Source of the DNA: Candidatus Nitrosocosmicus oleophilus | GTDB lineage: Archaea; Thermoproteota; Nitrososphaeria; Nitrososphaerales; Nitrososphaeraceae | Assembly (NCBI RefSeq): GCF_000802205.1 | Contig: NZ_CP012850.1 | Location: 868,001 to 932,000 of the forward strand | Length of the DNA: 64,000 nucleotides | Reading direction: 5' to 3' | Shown: one piece after another, positions 17,254 through 26,221 of the stretch | Layout: each line of letters begins with the position of its first letter | Position numbering within the stretch: position 1 is the stretch's first letter | The notes under the pieces: generated by a model | Seen by the model: only the letters and a program-made list of their open reading frames with translations | What the model was told of the DNA's origin: nothing | The model's database searches: none | Translations under genes and position numbers: made by a program

Positions 17254-18351
17254 TTATTGTTGTCCTACAGCGTTACTACCGGTGTTATTTTGACTTTGTG
17301 AGTTTGCGTTGTTTCCTGAACCAGCAGTGTTGCCACCAGATACTACACCACTACCTTGGTTAGAGGATTGTGATTGGCCTATACCTTGGTTAGCTGTGTT
17401 GCCACCACTACCACTACCACCTTGTTGTGCTGCTGCGTTGTTTCCAGTGTTTGTTTGACTTTGTGTGTTTGCGTTGTTTCCTGAACCAGCAGTGTTGCCC
17501 CCAGATACTACACCACTACCTTGGTTAGAGGATTGTGATTGGCCTATACCTTGGTTAGCTGTGTTGCCACCTTTTCCACTACCACCTTGTTGTGCTGCTG
17601 CGTTACTACCGGTGTTATTTTGACTTTGTGTGTTTGCGTTGTTTCCTGAACCAGCAGTGTTGCCACCAGATACTACACCACTACCTTGGTTAGAGGATTG
17701 TGATTGACCAATTGCTTGGTTAGCTGTGTTGCCACCTTTTCCACTACCACCTTGTTGTGCTGCTGCGTTGTTTCCAGTGTTTGTTTGACTTTGTGAGTTT
17801 GCGTTGTTTCCTGAACCAGCAGTGTTGCCACCAGATACTACACCACTACCTTGGTTAGAGGATTGTGATTGACCAATTGCTTGGTTAGCTAAATTGCCAC
17901 CACTACCACTACCACCTTGTTGTGCCAATGCATTGTTCCCGCTGTTTTGTTGGTTTTGTGCATTCAAGTTGTTACAAGAAACAAACGTTCCAGTCCCTGA
18001 TACACATAGAGCATTTTGGTTAGAGGATTGTGCTTGACCTATACCTTGGTTAGCTGTGTTGCCATCATCATCATCATCATCATCGTTGCCACCACTTTGT
18101 GCTGCTGCGTTATTTCCGCTATTTGCTTGATTTTGGTCACTTAGGTTGTTACATGAGAAAAGGGTGCCGTCACCTGATACACAAACACCAAGTTGAGTTG
18201 AGGATTGTGATTGGCCTATACCTTGGTTAGCTGTATTGGTTGTAGCAAATACATTCATGGTCATTGAAGTTGGACCTAAAAGTAGTACAAATGATATTGC
18301 TAATACCGCTGAAGTCGCTAAAAATTTATTTACAGTAATGAAACTATTCAT
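17254..18351 (-). CDS. Secreted Asn/Gln/Gly/Ser-rich tandem-repeat protein (curlin-like pattern)
   Basis: Exported protein of unknown function. The start is taken at the ATG at 18351, which gives a clean signal peptide (MNSFITVNKFL then a hydrophobic core ending near NVFAT); the frame continues upstream to 18387 but adds nothing plausible. After it come two Cys-containing units (CVSG..FSCNN), joined by a run of seven Asp, then four nearly identical 55-residue units with ANQxIGQSQSSNQ and QSQxNTGxNAAAQQ. The QxxxGxNxAxxQ spacing recalls curlin repeats, suggesting a surface fibre or amyloid; this is inference. Confidence 0.75.
   Translation of the reverse strand: MNSFITVNKFLATSAVLAISFVLLLGPTSMTMNVFATTNTANQGIGQSQSSTQLGVCVSGDGTLFSCNNLSDQNQANSGNNAAAQSGGNDDDDDDDGNTANQGIGQAQSSNQNALCVSGTGTFVSCNNLNAQNQQNSGNNALAQQGGSGSGGNLANQAIGQSQSSNQGSGVVSGGNTAGSGNNANSQSQTNTGNNAAAQQGGSGKGGNTANQAIGQSQSSNQGSGVVSGGNTAGSGNNANTQSQNNTGSNAAAQQGGSGKGGNTANQGIGQSQSSNQGSGVVSGGNTAGSGNNANTQSQTNTGNNAAAQQGGSGSGGNTANQGIGQSQSSNQGSGVVSGGNTAGSGNNANSQSQNNTGSNAVGQQ
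17257..17916 (-). repeat. Four tandem copies of a 165-base coding repeat
   Basis: The marker ttggttagaggattg recurs at 17356, 17521, 17686 and 17851, exactly 165 bases apart. Copies differ by a few substitutions only (for example TNTGN versus NNTGS). Confidence 0.95.
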
Positions 18352-18551
18352 TCGATATTTATTACTAATAAAAGTATATAAACTCATTTATGTAATTATT
18401 GAATCTAATAATATTTTGTATGTGTTTTCTGTTATATTCTTTCATAGATCAAAACCGGTATATCAATAGACATGGATTTCAACTATTGAATCAGATCATT
18501 GAATATCATTCAAATAAAAAATGATTGTTGTAATTACCAACTCGACATATT

Positions 18552-19640
18552 TTATTTGGTGTTTTCATCCTGTTTGATATTTCTATTCATATATGAAGGT
18601 CTTTTTAATTTTATATTCCTGAACCGATCCATTCTTGAAGTTACACGCGTCTCCGAAGCGGAATAAGGATGTGGTATTACCAACACTCTCTCAATGGAGG
18701 GAAATTGAGAACTAATTACCAGCTGTATTTTTAAAGATAGCATTTCGACTTCTTCTAATGATTCCTTTCCATCAACTGCTATGTGGATCTCTGCTTGATC
18801 TATCATGCCCGAAGAGCGAAGTAATACGTCTCTAACTACTATTTTTTCGTCGCTAAATTGCTCTGAAATTATGTTTTTTATTACCACTGTTAATTTTGGG
18901 TTTTGCCATGAGTCTACTAATATCAAGGATGATTTTTTAAGTGATAAATATGAAACTGAGAAGATATAACATGATATTATCATTCCGCCTATTGCGTCCA
19001 TTTGTACAAACCCAAATTGTGTTGCAATAAGTATACTAAAGAAACCAATGACTGAAGCTGATCCATCTTTTATGGAATTTCTCGCATCTGTCTTTAGTGA
19101 GAGCAAATTATACTTATTAGCTATAATGCGCATTTGAAATGCTCTATGAAGTGATAATGCACTTGCTCCGGCTAGGACTGCCATAACAATATAAGGATGT
19201 CTTATTTCATGGGGATGAATCAATGCCTGATAGGAATTATAAAAAATGACCAGACCAATCACTATCATTCCTATTGCAGCTATTAATGCTGTAAAGCTTT
19301 CAACTTTATGATACCCGAAATGAAACTTTTTGTCAGCTGGTTTATGTGCGATCCTTAGACCTAATAATACTATAAAAGAAATGGCTGCATCTGATATTGA
19401 ATCTAATCCATCAGCGGTAGCAACAACACTGCCGCTGAGAATTCCTGTAATTATTTCTACAATACCTATAGCAAGTAAAGTCACAACAGAAGTTTTCGCA
19501 ATCTTTTTACCTGCAATGATTCCTTCTTCGACTAAATTGGGCGATTGCTGTGTACTAATGCCGCTTTTTATTAGATTTTCCTTGAGGTCCGCGAGTTCAT
19601 CAGTAGATTTATTTTCTTTACTATCTTCTACATCGTCCAA
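18552..19640 (-). CDS. Cation diffusion facilitator (CDF) metal transporter
   Basis: Membrane exporter of divalent metals (Zn, Co, Fe, Mn or Cd), usually by proton antiport. The 362-residue protein has about six helices between residues 50 and 230. The metal site is visible as DGLDSISDA in helix 2 and TDARNSIKDG in helix 5, matching the Asp/His-xxx-Asp pair of the family; Asp in place of the first His of helix 2 points away from strict zinc selectivity. The C-terminal domain (about 255-340) is the ferredoxin-like cytoplasmic dimerisation domain. The substrate cannot be decided. Confidence 0.9.
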   Translation of the reverse strand: MDDVEDSKENKSTDELADLKENLIKSGISTQQSPNLVEEGIIAGKKIAKTSVVTLLAIGIVEIITGILSGSVVATADGLDSISDAAISFIVLLGLRIAHKPADKKFHFGYHKVESFTALIAAIGMIVIGLVIFYNSYQALIHPHEIRHPYIVMAVLAGASALSLHRAFQMRIIANKYNLLSLKTDARNSIKDGSASVIGFFSILIATQFGFVQMDAIGGMIISCYIFSVSYLSLKKSSLILVDSWQNPKLTVVIKNIISEQFSDEKIVVRDVLLRSSGMIDQAEIHIAVDGKESLEEVEMLSLKIQLVISSQFPSIERVLVIPHPYSASETRVTSRMDRFRNIKLKRPSYMNRNIKQDENTK

Positions 19641-19969
19641 ATTAATAATTTATTCTAGTATCCTGTTCACACTATTTAAAATTTGCGAGCTCGTCTATCT
19701 TTGTAAAAATTCTTACTAAATACATAATCAAAATTAGCAATTTATTAGTAAAATATTATTAATTTTAAATTATTTTGAACGTTTTCTGCCCATTACTAGA
19801 TAATCTAAAGTACATGCTATCATTTAGTAGTATTGGTAATATTCCTATATCAGTCTAATTTTTGTTGGTGCAATCTTTGGGTTTCTATTGATAATATATA
19901 TAACATTGTCGCAGCGTTACTTATGTGTATCATCCAAATTGGATGATCCATGAATCTATTATTCTAAAA
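19641..19969. other. Intergenic region
   Basis: About 330 bases upstream of the CDF gene and beyond the 3' end of tRNA-Pro. A TTTAAA at 19675-19680 may be the CDF TATA box with a short leader. Nothing else stands out. Confidence 0.4.
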
Positions 19970-20043
19970 TGGGATCAGCCGGATTTGAACCGACGACCTC
20001 CAGCGCCCGAGGCTGGCATCATACCAAGCTAGACTATGATCCC
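19970..20043 (-). tRNA. tRNA-Pro (CGG)
   Basis: 74-nt tRNA on the minus strand. The acceptor GGGATCA pairs with TGATCCC, with discriminator A. The anticodon stem CCAGC/GCTGG encloses the loop CTCGGGC, giving anticodon CGG. The T arm contains GGTTCAAATCC. There is no intron and no encoded CCA. Confidence 0.93.
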
Positions 20044-20135
20044 TTCCTATTTTCGAATTATACTATATTATGCCTATGGCAAAAACATGTAAGTACTGTT
20101 ATCAGCTTTTAATCCTTTGTTTATTAATTTTATGA

Positions 20136-21509
20136 TCATATAAAATCAAGATCAATTTCATACTTACAAGCTTCAATTAGTTTCTGGTCAAAAAATGCTA
20201 GTTGAGTATCCTTGTGGTCATCTTCTCGATCATTTTTTATAATCCCTCGCTGGAGAAGTTTAAAAATTATTGAATAACTTATGGGGAAGGCACCTGTGGC
20301 TCCTGGAGAATTATAATTTAATATATGAAGCATGTTATTTCTCAGCATGAAAATTGGATTCATTACAAAATTTCCTTCCTTGTCTATCAAGTTTGATCGA
20401 ATTCCAGCAGTTCCACGAATTCTAAAGTCTCTATCTTCTATAATGGGGAGAAACTTTTTCACCCTATTTATCATATATTTTTTAGAAATGCTACTTAATC
20501 CTTCCTTGTAGATTAGATTGAGCATTTCTGTACTGAATAACGTTCTAATTATTTTATTGTTTTTTCCCTTCATAAGTTTGTATATTTTGGGAAGGAATTC
20601 CCTAGCATTAACGATCTTGTTGTAGCCATAGGGTGAAAAAACAGGACATGCATTAGGTCCTACTTCTCTATTTCCGTTAGCTCTAATTATCCAGTGTGGA
20701 TCCAAAAAAGGAAATTGTTGGAATTCAGGTACTGAATAAATACTATGGTTTGTAAGTTTGTTATATTTTGGTGGTGCTATCCAATATTCACCTCTGAAAA
20801 AAAGGTCGCAATACTGATGGATTGTTTTGGTCATATCTAAAATATTAATTGAATTGCTTCCCGCGGCGCTGATCAAAAAATCACATTTAATTTCTTTTAT
20901 CTTGTTTTCAAAAAGGTTGATATATTCTAGGATAATTTCAGGACTTGGATCACTTCTATTTTTAATGTTTAGAACTTTAGATCGTGTTATAAAAGTTACT
21001 TGATGATTTTCACCGCATATCTGGGTTGCTAATCTTTGGGTAATCTGGCCGTAATTTACCGAAGCATCTTTATTACATAAGATCGCCGACTGACATTTAA
21101 GATTGGGTTCAAAAATTGATATCTCCTTTTCATCCATCATGATTATCTCCTTTTCATCTAGACCATTTTTTATTCCCCATTCCAAGTGTTGTGAAAGTGT
21201 GCTTAATGCTTTTTCATCATTTGCTACTTCAATTACTCCATCCTCTACAAACAAAATATTATTTGCTTGACAATATTTTTTCCAAAAATTATAACCATAT
21301 AAGGCAGCTTTGGCCCATATTTTCTTCTTTTCAGGATTATAGATAAAAGGTGCATGGACCTTGCCGGTATTTCTCGAACTAGTATGCAAACCTGCCCTTT
21401 CTTCTTGCTCAATTATAGTTATCTTTGAGCTTGACAGAGTAGAAATAGCATATGCTAAAGTTGTTCCTAGAATACCTGCACCAATAATTACAACGTGGCT
21501 ATTATGTAT
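20136..21509 (-). CDS. FAD-dependent oxidoreductase, L-2-hydroxyglutarate oxidase-like
   Basis: DAO-family flavoprotein most like LhgO, which oxidises L-2-hydroxyglutarate to 2-oxoglutarate. The start of the fold reads HVVIIGAGILGTT (GxGxxG), then IEQEERAGLHTSSRNTGKVH, the LhgO-type motif before the FAD site. An ORF beginning at the first canonical codon (TTG, 21389) would drop the whole dinucleotide-binding strand. The frame stays open to 21527 but has no ATG, GTG or TTG there. I chose ATA at 21509 (giving HNSHVVIIGAG after it). Alternatives are CTG at 21515, or a one-base indel joining the frame to GTG at 21519. Last gene of the XPB-Bax1 run. Confidence 0.75.
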   Translation of the reverse strand: MHNSHVVIIGAGILGTTLAYAISTLSSSKITIIEQEERAGLHTSSRNTGKVHAPFIYNPEKKKIWAKAALYGYNFWKKYCQANNILFVEDGVIEVANDEKALSTLSQHLEWGIKNGLDEKEIIMMDEKEISIFEPNLKCQSAILCNKDASVNYGQITQRLATQICGENHQVTFITRSKVLNIKNRSDPSPEIILEYINLFENKIKEIKCDFLISAAGSNSINILDMTKTIHQYCDLFFRGEYWIAPPKYNKLTNHSIYSVPEFQQFPFLDPHWIIRANGNREVGPNACPVFSPYGYNKIVNAREFLPKIYKLMKGKNNKIIRTLFSTEMLNLIYKEGLSSISKKYMINRVKKFLPIIEDRDFRIRGTAGIRSNLIDKEGNFVMNPIFMLRNNMLHILNYNSPGATGAFPISYSIIFKLLQRGIIKNDREDDHKDTQLAFFDQKLIEACKYEIDLDFI

Positions 21510-21543
21510 GGTCAGACACTCTTTCCGCTATCTCGTATTATTC

Positions 21544-21945
21544 TTATACCCCGGTCATAGTTACTTTGCCCATAATCAGCGACTGGTTAATCTCGTTTAT
21601 TTCATGACTTTTATGTTTTCTTCTTTCTATCACATACCCCGATTTAGAATGATAATATATTATCATGTCCGTTGGATAAAATGAAATTATTGAATGGTTA
21701 TCAGAATCAGATGCAAGGTGTCGAAGATGGATGCTTTCCCATTCAAAGAGTTTATCTATATTGCCATCAAAATGGAAATTGCTTCCACAAGCACACTGAA
21801 CATTTCTCCAGCTTTCCTTAATATTTCTCAACCATTTGTCCTTTTTTGGCCCTACTTCAACTTTTTCAATGTTGTTCTTTTTATCAATTATTTTTGAATC
21901 ATTAGATAGCTGCAAATCCCTTTTCTCCGCACTCTTCAAATACAA
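21544..21945 (-). CDS. Hypothetical protein (133 aa) between bax1 and the LhgO-like gene
   Basis: I do not recognise it. The 133-residue soluble protein is charged, with a CAC motif near residue 51 followed by GSNFHFDGNIDKLFEWESI and a HLRHLASDSDNHSIISFYP stretch, so a small folded domain at about 45-110 is plausible. The start is TTG at 21945. It lies between bax1 and the LhgO-like gene on the same strand; the latter's open frame begins only about 17 bases after its stop. Co-transcription is likely but unproven. Confidence 0.5.
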   Translation of the reverse strand: MYLKSAEKRDLQLSNDSKIIDKKNNIEKVEVGPKKDKWLRNIKESWRNVQCACGSNFHFDGNIDKLFEWESIHLRHLASDSDNHSIISFYPTDMIIYYHSKSGYVIERRKHKSHEINEINQSLIMGKVTMTGV

Positions 21946-22112
21946 TATATGATCTTCTTATTTTAAATCTGTTTACTTTTATGAATATATGTTATCACAT
22001 CTATTAGTTTTTTGCATAAAATGCCTCAAGCCAATTGAGAAACATGATCTCTTCTGAGGGCTATTTTGCGATTCACCTAAAAACATATTTGTATTGCTCA
22101 AAAAATAATTTG

Positions 22113-24107
22113 CTATACGGGTAAATCCCTGTTTTTCCATGTCATTTTGGCTTTCGAGTAGTCCAGACCATTCCACTCAATATGGAATCCAAGCGACGTG
22201 AGTAAATTAAGATGTATCTTTTCGGGTATTTTTTTGGAATCTAAAATATTACATGCTTCGCCCAAATTAATGATATTTTTTATATCTTTCCAAATCTTTT
22301 CAATAAACTGCGCCTTGAGGATATAATCATCAATCATTACTAGTCGTTTTTTGGATAACTCACTTTCAAATATGAATTTGAAATCATTATTCTTATCCAT
22401 CAACTCCTTGAGGCTCACCTTCAAGAATGCGTCACCATTGGTGCAATGTCTCTTCAACATTTCATCCAGGTTACCTAAATACAAAAAATTTATTTCAGAT
22501 TTTATAAATTCTTCTACGAGTCCTATCATATTTTGAATGATCTTATTCTGATTCTGTGTATTGAGAACACTACGACTTATGTAAATGTTTTCAATATCTT
22601 TAATATATTTTAGTATCTCTCTGAATGAAATCTTATCGTTCTTATAAGAGGTTATCAACACATTCCTATTATTTTTAATATGGGCTATCTTATCTTCTTC
22701 ATTTAATTCATACGACATCAAATTTTCAAGATTGATTACAAGGATCATGAAAAATTTTTCATCATAAGTCTTTTTCTGTAATATTTCAAATATTTTAGTT
22801 ATTTTCCTATCGAGATATTCTTTTGTCCAGAAACCAATAATCTCAACAAATACACTGTTGTCAAATTTTGACAAGACAAAATCTGGTATAAAAGCAGTTT
22901 TTTGTTTTGTTATAATAGGTTCCGGTTCTCGCTCGATTGTCCATCCTGTTTTAAATAGTTCAAATTTTTGAAAGAATATCTTTTCTATTTTGCTGTCAAA
23001 AAGAATCGGCACATTAGAATTATCTATCAGGTTCTCGATATTGATTTCTTGGATGTTTAAATCCTTTCTATCTTTTGAATCATATTCACTATGGGATTTC
23101 TTGTTCTTTAGAAAAGGATCTTTCTTTGATTCATTGTTCTGATAAAAGGAATTTAAGTGCATTTTAATCATTTTATCTGAAGGAAGTGAGTTTGGATAGG
23201 ACTTTTCAGATATTTCAAATTCGTAAATTAGTTTCTTTCCGCTATTTGTTACCTTGAGAATGTCTGCCTGTAGGTGCCATCTTTCTGATTTCATAATATT
23301 GGGTATTATTTTTGATATCGCGGTACCATATCTATCAGTCAATTTTATTACATTTAAAGCACCTTCAATTGAACAAATTAACGTATTTTCTTTAGAATCC
23401 TGGGTAGTTACCTCTACCACCTCTAACCAGTACATTAGACCGAGCCTTTTTACTTCTCTGAGTACTTCTTTCCACCGAGTTCCTAGATTTAAGTTCGACC
23501 CCAAATCTATTCTAATTTTTAGGCAGCTAAAAAGTAGGGTCTGAATCAAAGATACATTATAAAAAAGGAGTAACTTATTGACACTGATCGGTTCATATGT
23601 ATATATTATCATGTTTTCATCAAGATCAGACCACATTACTTTTGACAACATCTCATTGGATATTCCTAGTTTACTAGATATTTTCTCAAGAATTGTTTTC
23701 CTTGTTTGCTCACTAACGGCGATATTCTGGCTGGCTGATTCATCAAAAACGCTTCTTCTAATATCCATTGCAGAGAAATTTTTGAAAATTTCGATTGGCT
23801 GTTTTGAATCGTTATGATGAGGATCTTTTGAGTTAACTAGTGATATGGATCTAAACATGCATCTTTTTTCTAAAACTGCGGCTAATCCTCTAATGAGCTT
23901 ATAGTCTTTATAAGATTGCTCCAGACTCTTAAGAGACTGATTCAACTTTTCTTTTATAACGCTATTTTGATAGGAATATTCAAAAACTTGTATGACTTGT
24001 TTAGCTATCTCGATGTCTTTAGAGTTCTGTTCCAGAGAACATAAAATGGGATATATTTTATAACTTTTATTATCCAATTTACATCTTAGTAAATCTGAAG
24101 ATATCAT
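22113..24107 (-). CDS. bax1: Bax1 nuclease, DUF790 family (XPB partner)
   Basis: DUF790 protein; archaeal Bax1 binds XPB helicase and acts as a structure-specific nuclease in a nucleotide-excision-repair-like pathway. At 664 residues it is larger than many homologues. The catalytic core is visible at roughly 400-430: TAFIPDFVL, then VEIIGFW, a PD-(D/E)xK-type pattern with Asp in IPDF and Glu in VEIIG. The N-terminal half (about 1-350) is the DUF790 region, which includes LLFYNVSLIQTLLFSC. It follows the XPB gene by 74 bases on the same strand, the conserved pair arrangement. Confidence 0.85.
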   Translation of the reverse strand: MISSDLLRCKLDNKSYKIYPILCSLEQNSKDIEIAKQVIQVFEYSYQNSVIKEKLNQSLKSLEQSYKDYKLIRGLAAVLEKRCMFRSISLVNSKDPHHNDSKQPIEIFKNFSAMDIRRSVFDESASQNIAVSEQTRKTILEKISSKLGISNEMLSKVMWSDLDENMIIYTYEPISVNKLLLFYNVSLIQTLLFSCLKIRIDLGSNLNLGTRWKEVLREVKRLGLMYWLEVVEVTTQDSKENTLICSIEGALNVIKLTDRYGTAISKIIPNIMKSERWHLQADILKVTNSGKKLIYEFEISEKSYPNSLPSDKMIKMHLNSFYQNNESKKDPFLKNKKSHSEYDSKDRKDLNIQEINIENLIDNSNVPILFDSKIEKIFFQKFELFKTGWTIEREPEPIITKQKTAFIPDFVLSKFDNSVFVEIIGFWTKEYLDRKITKIFEILQKKTYDEKFFMILVINLENLMSYELNEEDKIAHIKNNRNVLITSYKNDKISFREILKYIKDIENIYISRSVLNTQNQNKIIQNMIGLVEEFIKSEINFLYLGNLDEMLKRHCTNGDAFLKVSLKELMDKNNDFKFIFESELSKKRLVMIDDYILKAQFIEKIWKDIKNIINLGEACNILDSKKIPEKIHLNLLTSLGFHIEWNGLDYSKAKMTWKNRDLPV

Positions 24108-24181
24108 TTCTTATTCACTGACCATTCTCTGATTGTCAGACTCGGACTATTAGATCTCTTCTCATTTAGTTCTCACTGATT

Positions 24182-25588
24182 TTATTTATCTATTAATTGT
24201 TTTTTATTGTTTATCCCTTTATTTCTTCTGTTACTAGTGAAGATTTCGCTTGTGTCGGATGAAATTATTTCAATAAGATTAGCCATGTTTTCAGCATCCT
24301 TTTTAGGTCTGAGTAATCTTCCTAGTCTTTGAACAAATTCTCTTTTGCTTCCAGTACCACTTAGTATTATGCCCATGTTGGCATCAGGTACATCTGTTCC
24401 CTCGTCCAAAACCTTGGTGGTGACAATAATTCTGTACAATCCTTTCTTGAATTTTTCTAAGATTTCATTCCTTTCTTCATTCTTTGTTTTATGTGTTATG
24501 ACAGGAATCAAAAATCTGTCTGAAATAATATAAGCCAGTTTAGTATGAACCGTAAAGATTATTGTTTTCTCTGTGGTATGGTGTTTTAATATCTTTTCTA
24601 ATTCTACAATTTTTGCATAGCTATTTAGAGCTATATCTACAGCTTCATTTCTCAAAAGTAAAGCCTTTCTAAGATTGCTATTATTTCCAGATAGGATGAT
24701 TAATCTTTCTAGTCTAATGGGATAGAAGATCTTTGCTTCCTTTAACAATTGGTTATATTGAAAAATTCTTCGTTTATATTGTAAAATTTCGTCTGGCAAC
24801 ATCTCTACCTTAATTTTTTTTAATCTAAATTTGGATAGATGATTATCTTGAGATAGTTCGTAAAAATCTTTACTAAACACTATCCTTCCTACTAATTTGT
24901 AAATATTCACATGTTTGCCATCTTCACGCTCTATTGTTGCTGTTAGACCCAATCGGTAAGGAGAAATAAACTGTTCTCCTATCAATGAATATTTATCAGA
25001 AGCCAGGTGATGTACTTCATCAAATATTAAGAATTCAAATTTGTTTCCTAGATATGCCGATTTGAGGTAAGCTGAATCATATGTTGTAATTGTAATGCTT
25101 TTTATGTCTTCATTGCCACCTCCAAGCTTGCCTATCTGGTTCTTCATCTTTAGGATATTTTCCATGGCTTCAAACCACTGTTCCATCAAGTTTAATGTTG
25201 GAACTATTACAAGCGTTGAGGTATTTGTTTTCAATATTGCATGTAAAGCAATTATTGTTTTGCCTGCACCCGTTGGTAGAATTATACATCCTTTCATATT
25301 GTGTGTTATCCATTTATTCCAAGCTTCTTTTTGATAGTCCCTTAATTCATTGGTTATTTTGAATTGGTTCCTATTGAGTGGAATGATGTAGTCTCGTACT
25401 TTATCTATATAATCAATTTTATTTCTTCTGAAATAGTGAATTATTTCCGGATAGTAGATACCTAGGGCCCGATATCTGTTAATTCTAGGGTCAAATACTG
25501 AATATGGGGTGTGAAAATCACCGTCTAATAGAATGGTGCCCTTATCATATCTTAGCTCAGTGACAGCATTTTTTTTATATGTGATATA
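24182..25588 (-). CDS. XPB (Rad25-type) DNA helicase
   Basis: SF2 helicase that opens DNA with Bax1. The first ATG (25297) opens just before Walker A (LPTGAGKT) and would remove the N-terminal damage-recognition domain. The same frame runs on to 25588 and encodes it: LRYDKGTILLDGDFHTPYS and FDPRINRYRALGIYY, then ELRDYQKEAW (Q motif). Other motifs are FDEVHHLAS (II), LTATIEREDGKH (III) and LGRLLRPKK (VI). The open stretch has no ATG, GTG or TTG. An ATG at 25567-25569 is one base out of frame: one extra G would read MAVTELRYD. Hence a single-base deletion or a non-AUG start. Confidence 0.88.
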   Translation of the reverse strand, partial: YITYKKNAVTELRYDKGTILLDGDFHTPYSVFDPRINRYRALGIYYPEIIHYFRRNKIDYIDKVRDYIIPLNRNQFKITNELRDYQKEAWNKWITHNMKGCIILPTGAGKTIIALHAILKTNTSTLVIVPTLNLMEQWFEAMENILKMKNQIGKLGGGNEDIKSITITTYDSAYLKSAYLGNKFEFLIFDEVHHLASDKYSLIGEQFISPYRLGLTATIEREDGKHVNIYKLVGRIVFSKDFYELSQDNHLSKFRLKKIKVEMLPDEILQYKRRIFQYNQLLKEAKIFYPIRLERLIILSGNNSNLRKALLLRNEAVDIALNSYAKIVELEKILKHHTTEKTIIFTVHTKLAYIISDRFLIPVITHKTKNEERNEILEKFKKGLYRIIVTTKVLDEGTDVPDANMGIILSGTGSKREFVQRLGRLLRPKKDAENMANLIEIISSDTSEIFTSNRRNKGINNKKQLIDK

Positions 25589-25828
25589 TCAAGAGGTTTT
25601 TTTATTTAAATCTATTTTCAATTCCCAATGGGGCTAGATCCTACGTGTTAATGTCGTTGGTCTAATGCCTATTTCAAAGTCTTTTTCTAACATTTGAATT
25701 ACTAGGACAGTTCATTCTGCTCCGTCCCTTCGTGCTATATATTAAAAACTTTTGGTATATTATTCTAATTGATAAGTGAATAGATAAAATTAAAAGGATA
25801 GTGAATGAAATAATTATTGATTGCATAA

Positions 25829-26158
25829 ATGTCAGGTGACGAAAGATTATCACAATTTCTAAAAGAAGGTAAAGATTGGGAAAGAAAACCTACCAACATA
25901 GCCGGCGTTTTTTTGTTTAAACTTCCTGAATATCGTGGCAGACCAGCAACGATAGCAATAGAAATTAATCCACTCAATTCAAATGGCACTCCAAGTAAAA
26001 AAAGAGGGATTGTAATCAAATCCCTAGAAGAGCTAAATTCCATATTGGAATTAATTAGTAATTCTAAGGTTTTACAATTAGCACAATCTATTGACAGTGT
26101 TAACCCTGAAAGGAAAACCATGGTAAAGAGTGAATCAAATGAGGTATTTGAGATCTGA
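25829..26158 (+). CDS. Conserved-looking small protein of unknown function (109 aa)
   Basis: I do not recognise the family. The 109-residue soluble protein has an alternating strand/charged pattern: GVFLFKLPEYRGRPATIAIEI, cut here by two natural turns at about 26-33 and 38-46, then a Gly-Pro-Ser-Lys turn, GIVIKSLEELNSILELISN (about 71-89) and a disordered tail. It sits 63 bases upstream of the Hef-like helicase gene on the same strand, so the two may be co-transcribed, which would suggest a repair-linked role; this is inference only. Confidence 0.6.
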   Translation: MSGDERLSQFLKEGKDWERKPTNIAGVFLFKLPEYRGRPATIAIEINPLNSNGTPSKKRGIVIKSLEELNSILELISNSKVLQLAQSIDSVNPERKTMVKSESNEVFEI

Positions 26159-26221
26159 ATATTGATAACTTCGATCCTATACCACCATTAGTAGCCTTCT
26201 CTGATATTTTAAAATTTAACT

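Noticed and set aside
25297-25297. First ATG of the XPB frame as the true start
   Set aside because: It would delete the conserved N-terminal domain and Q motif that are intact in the same frame upstream.
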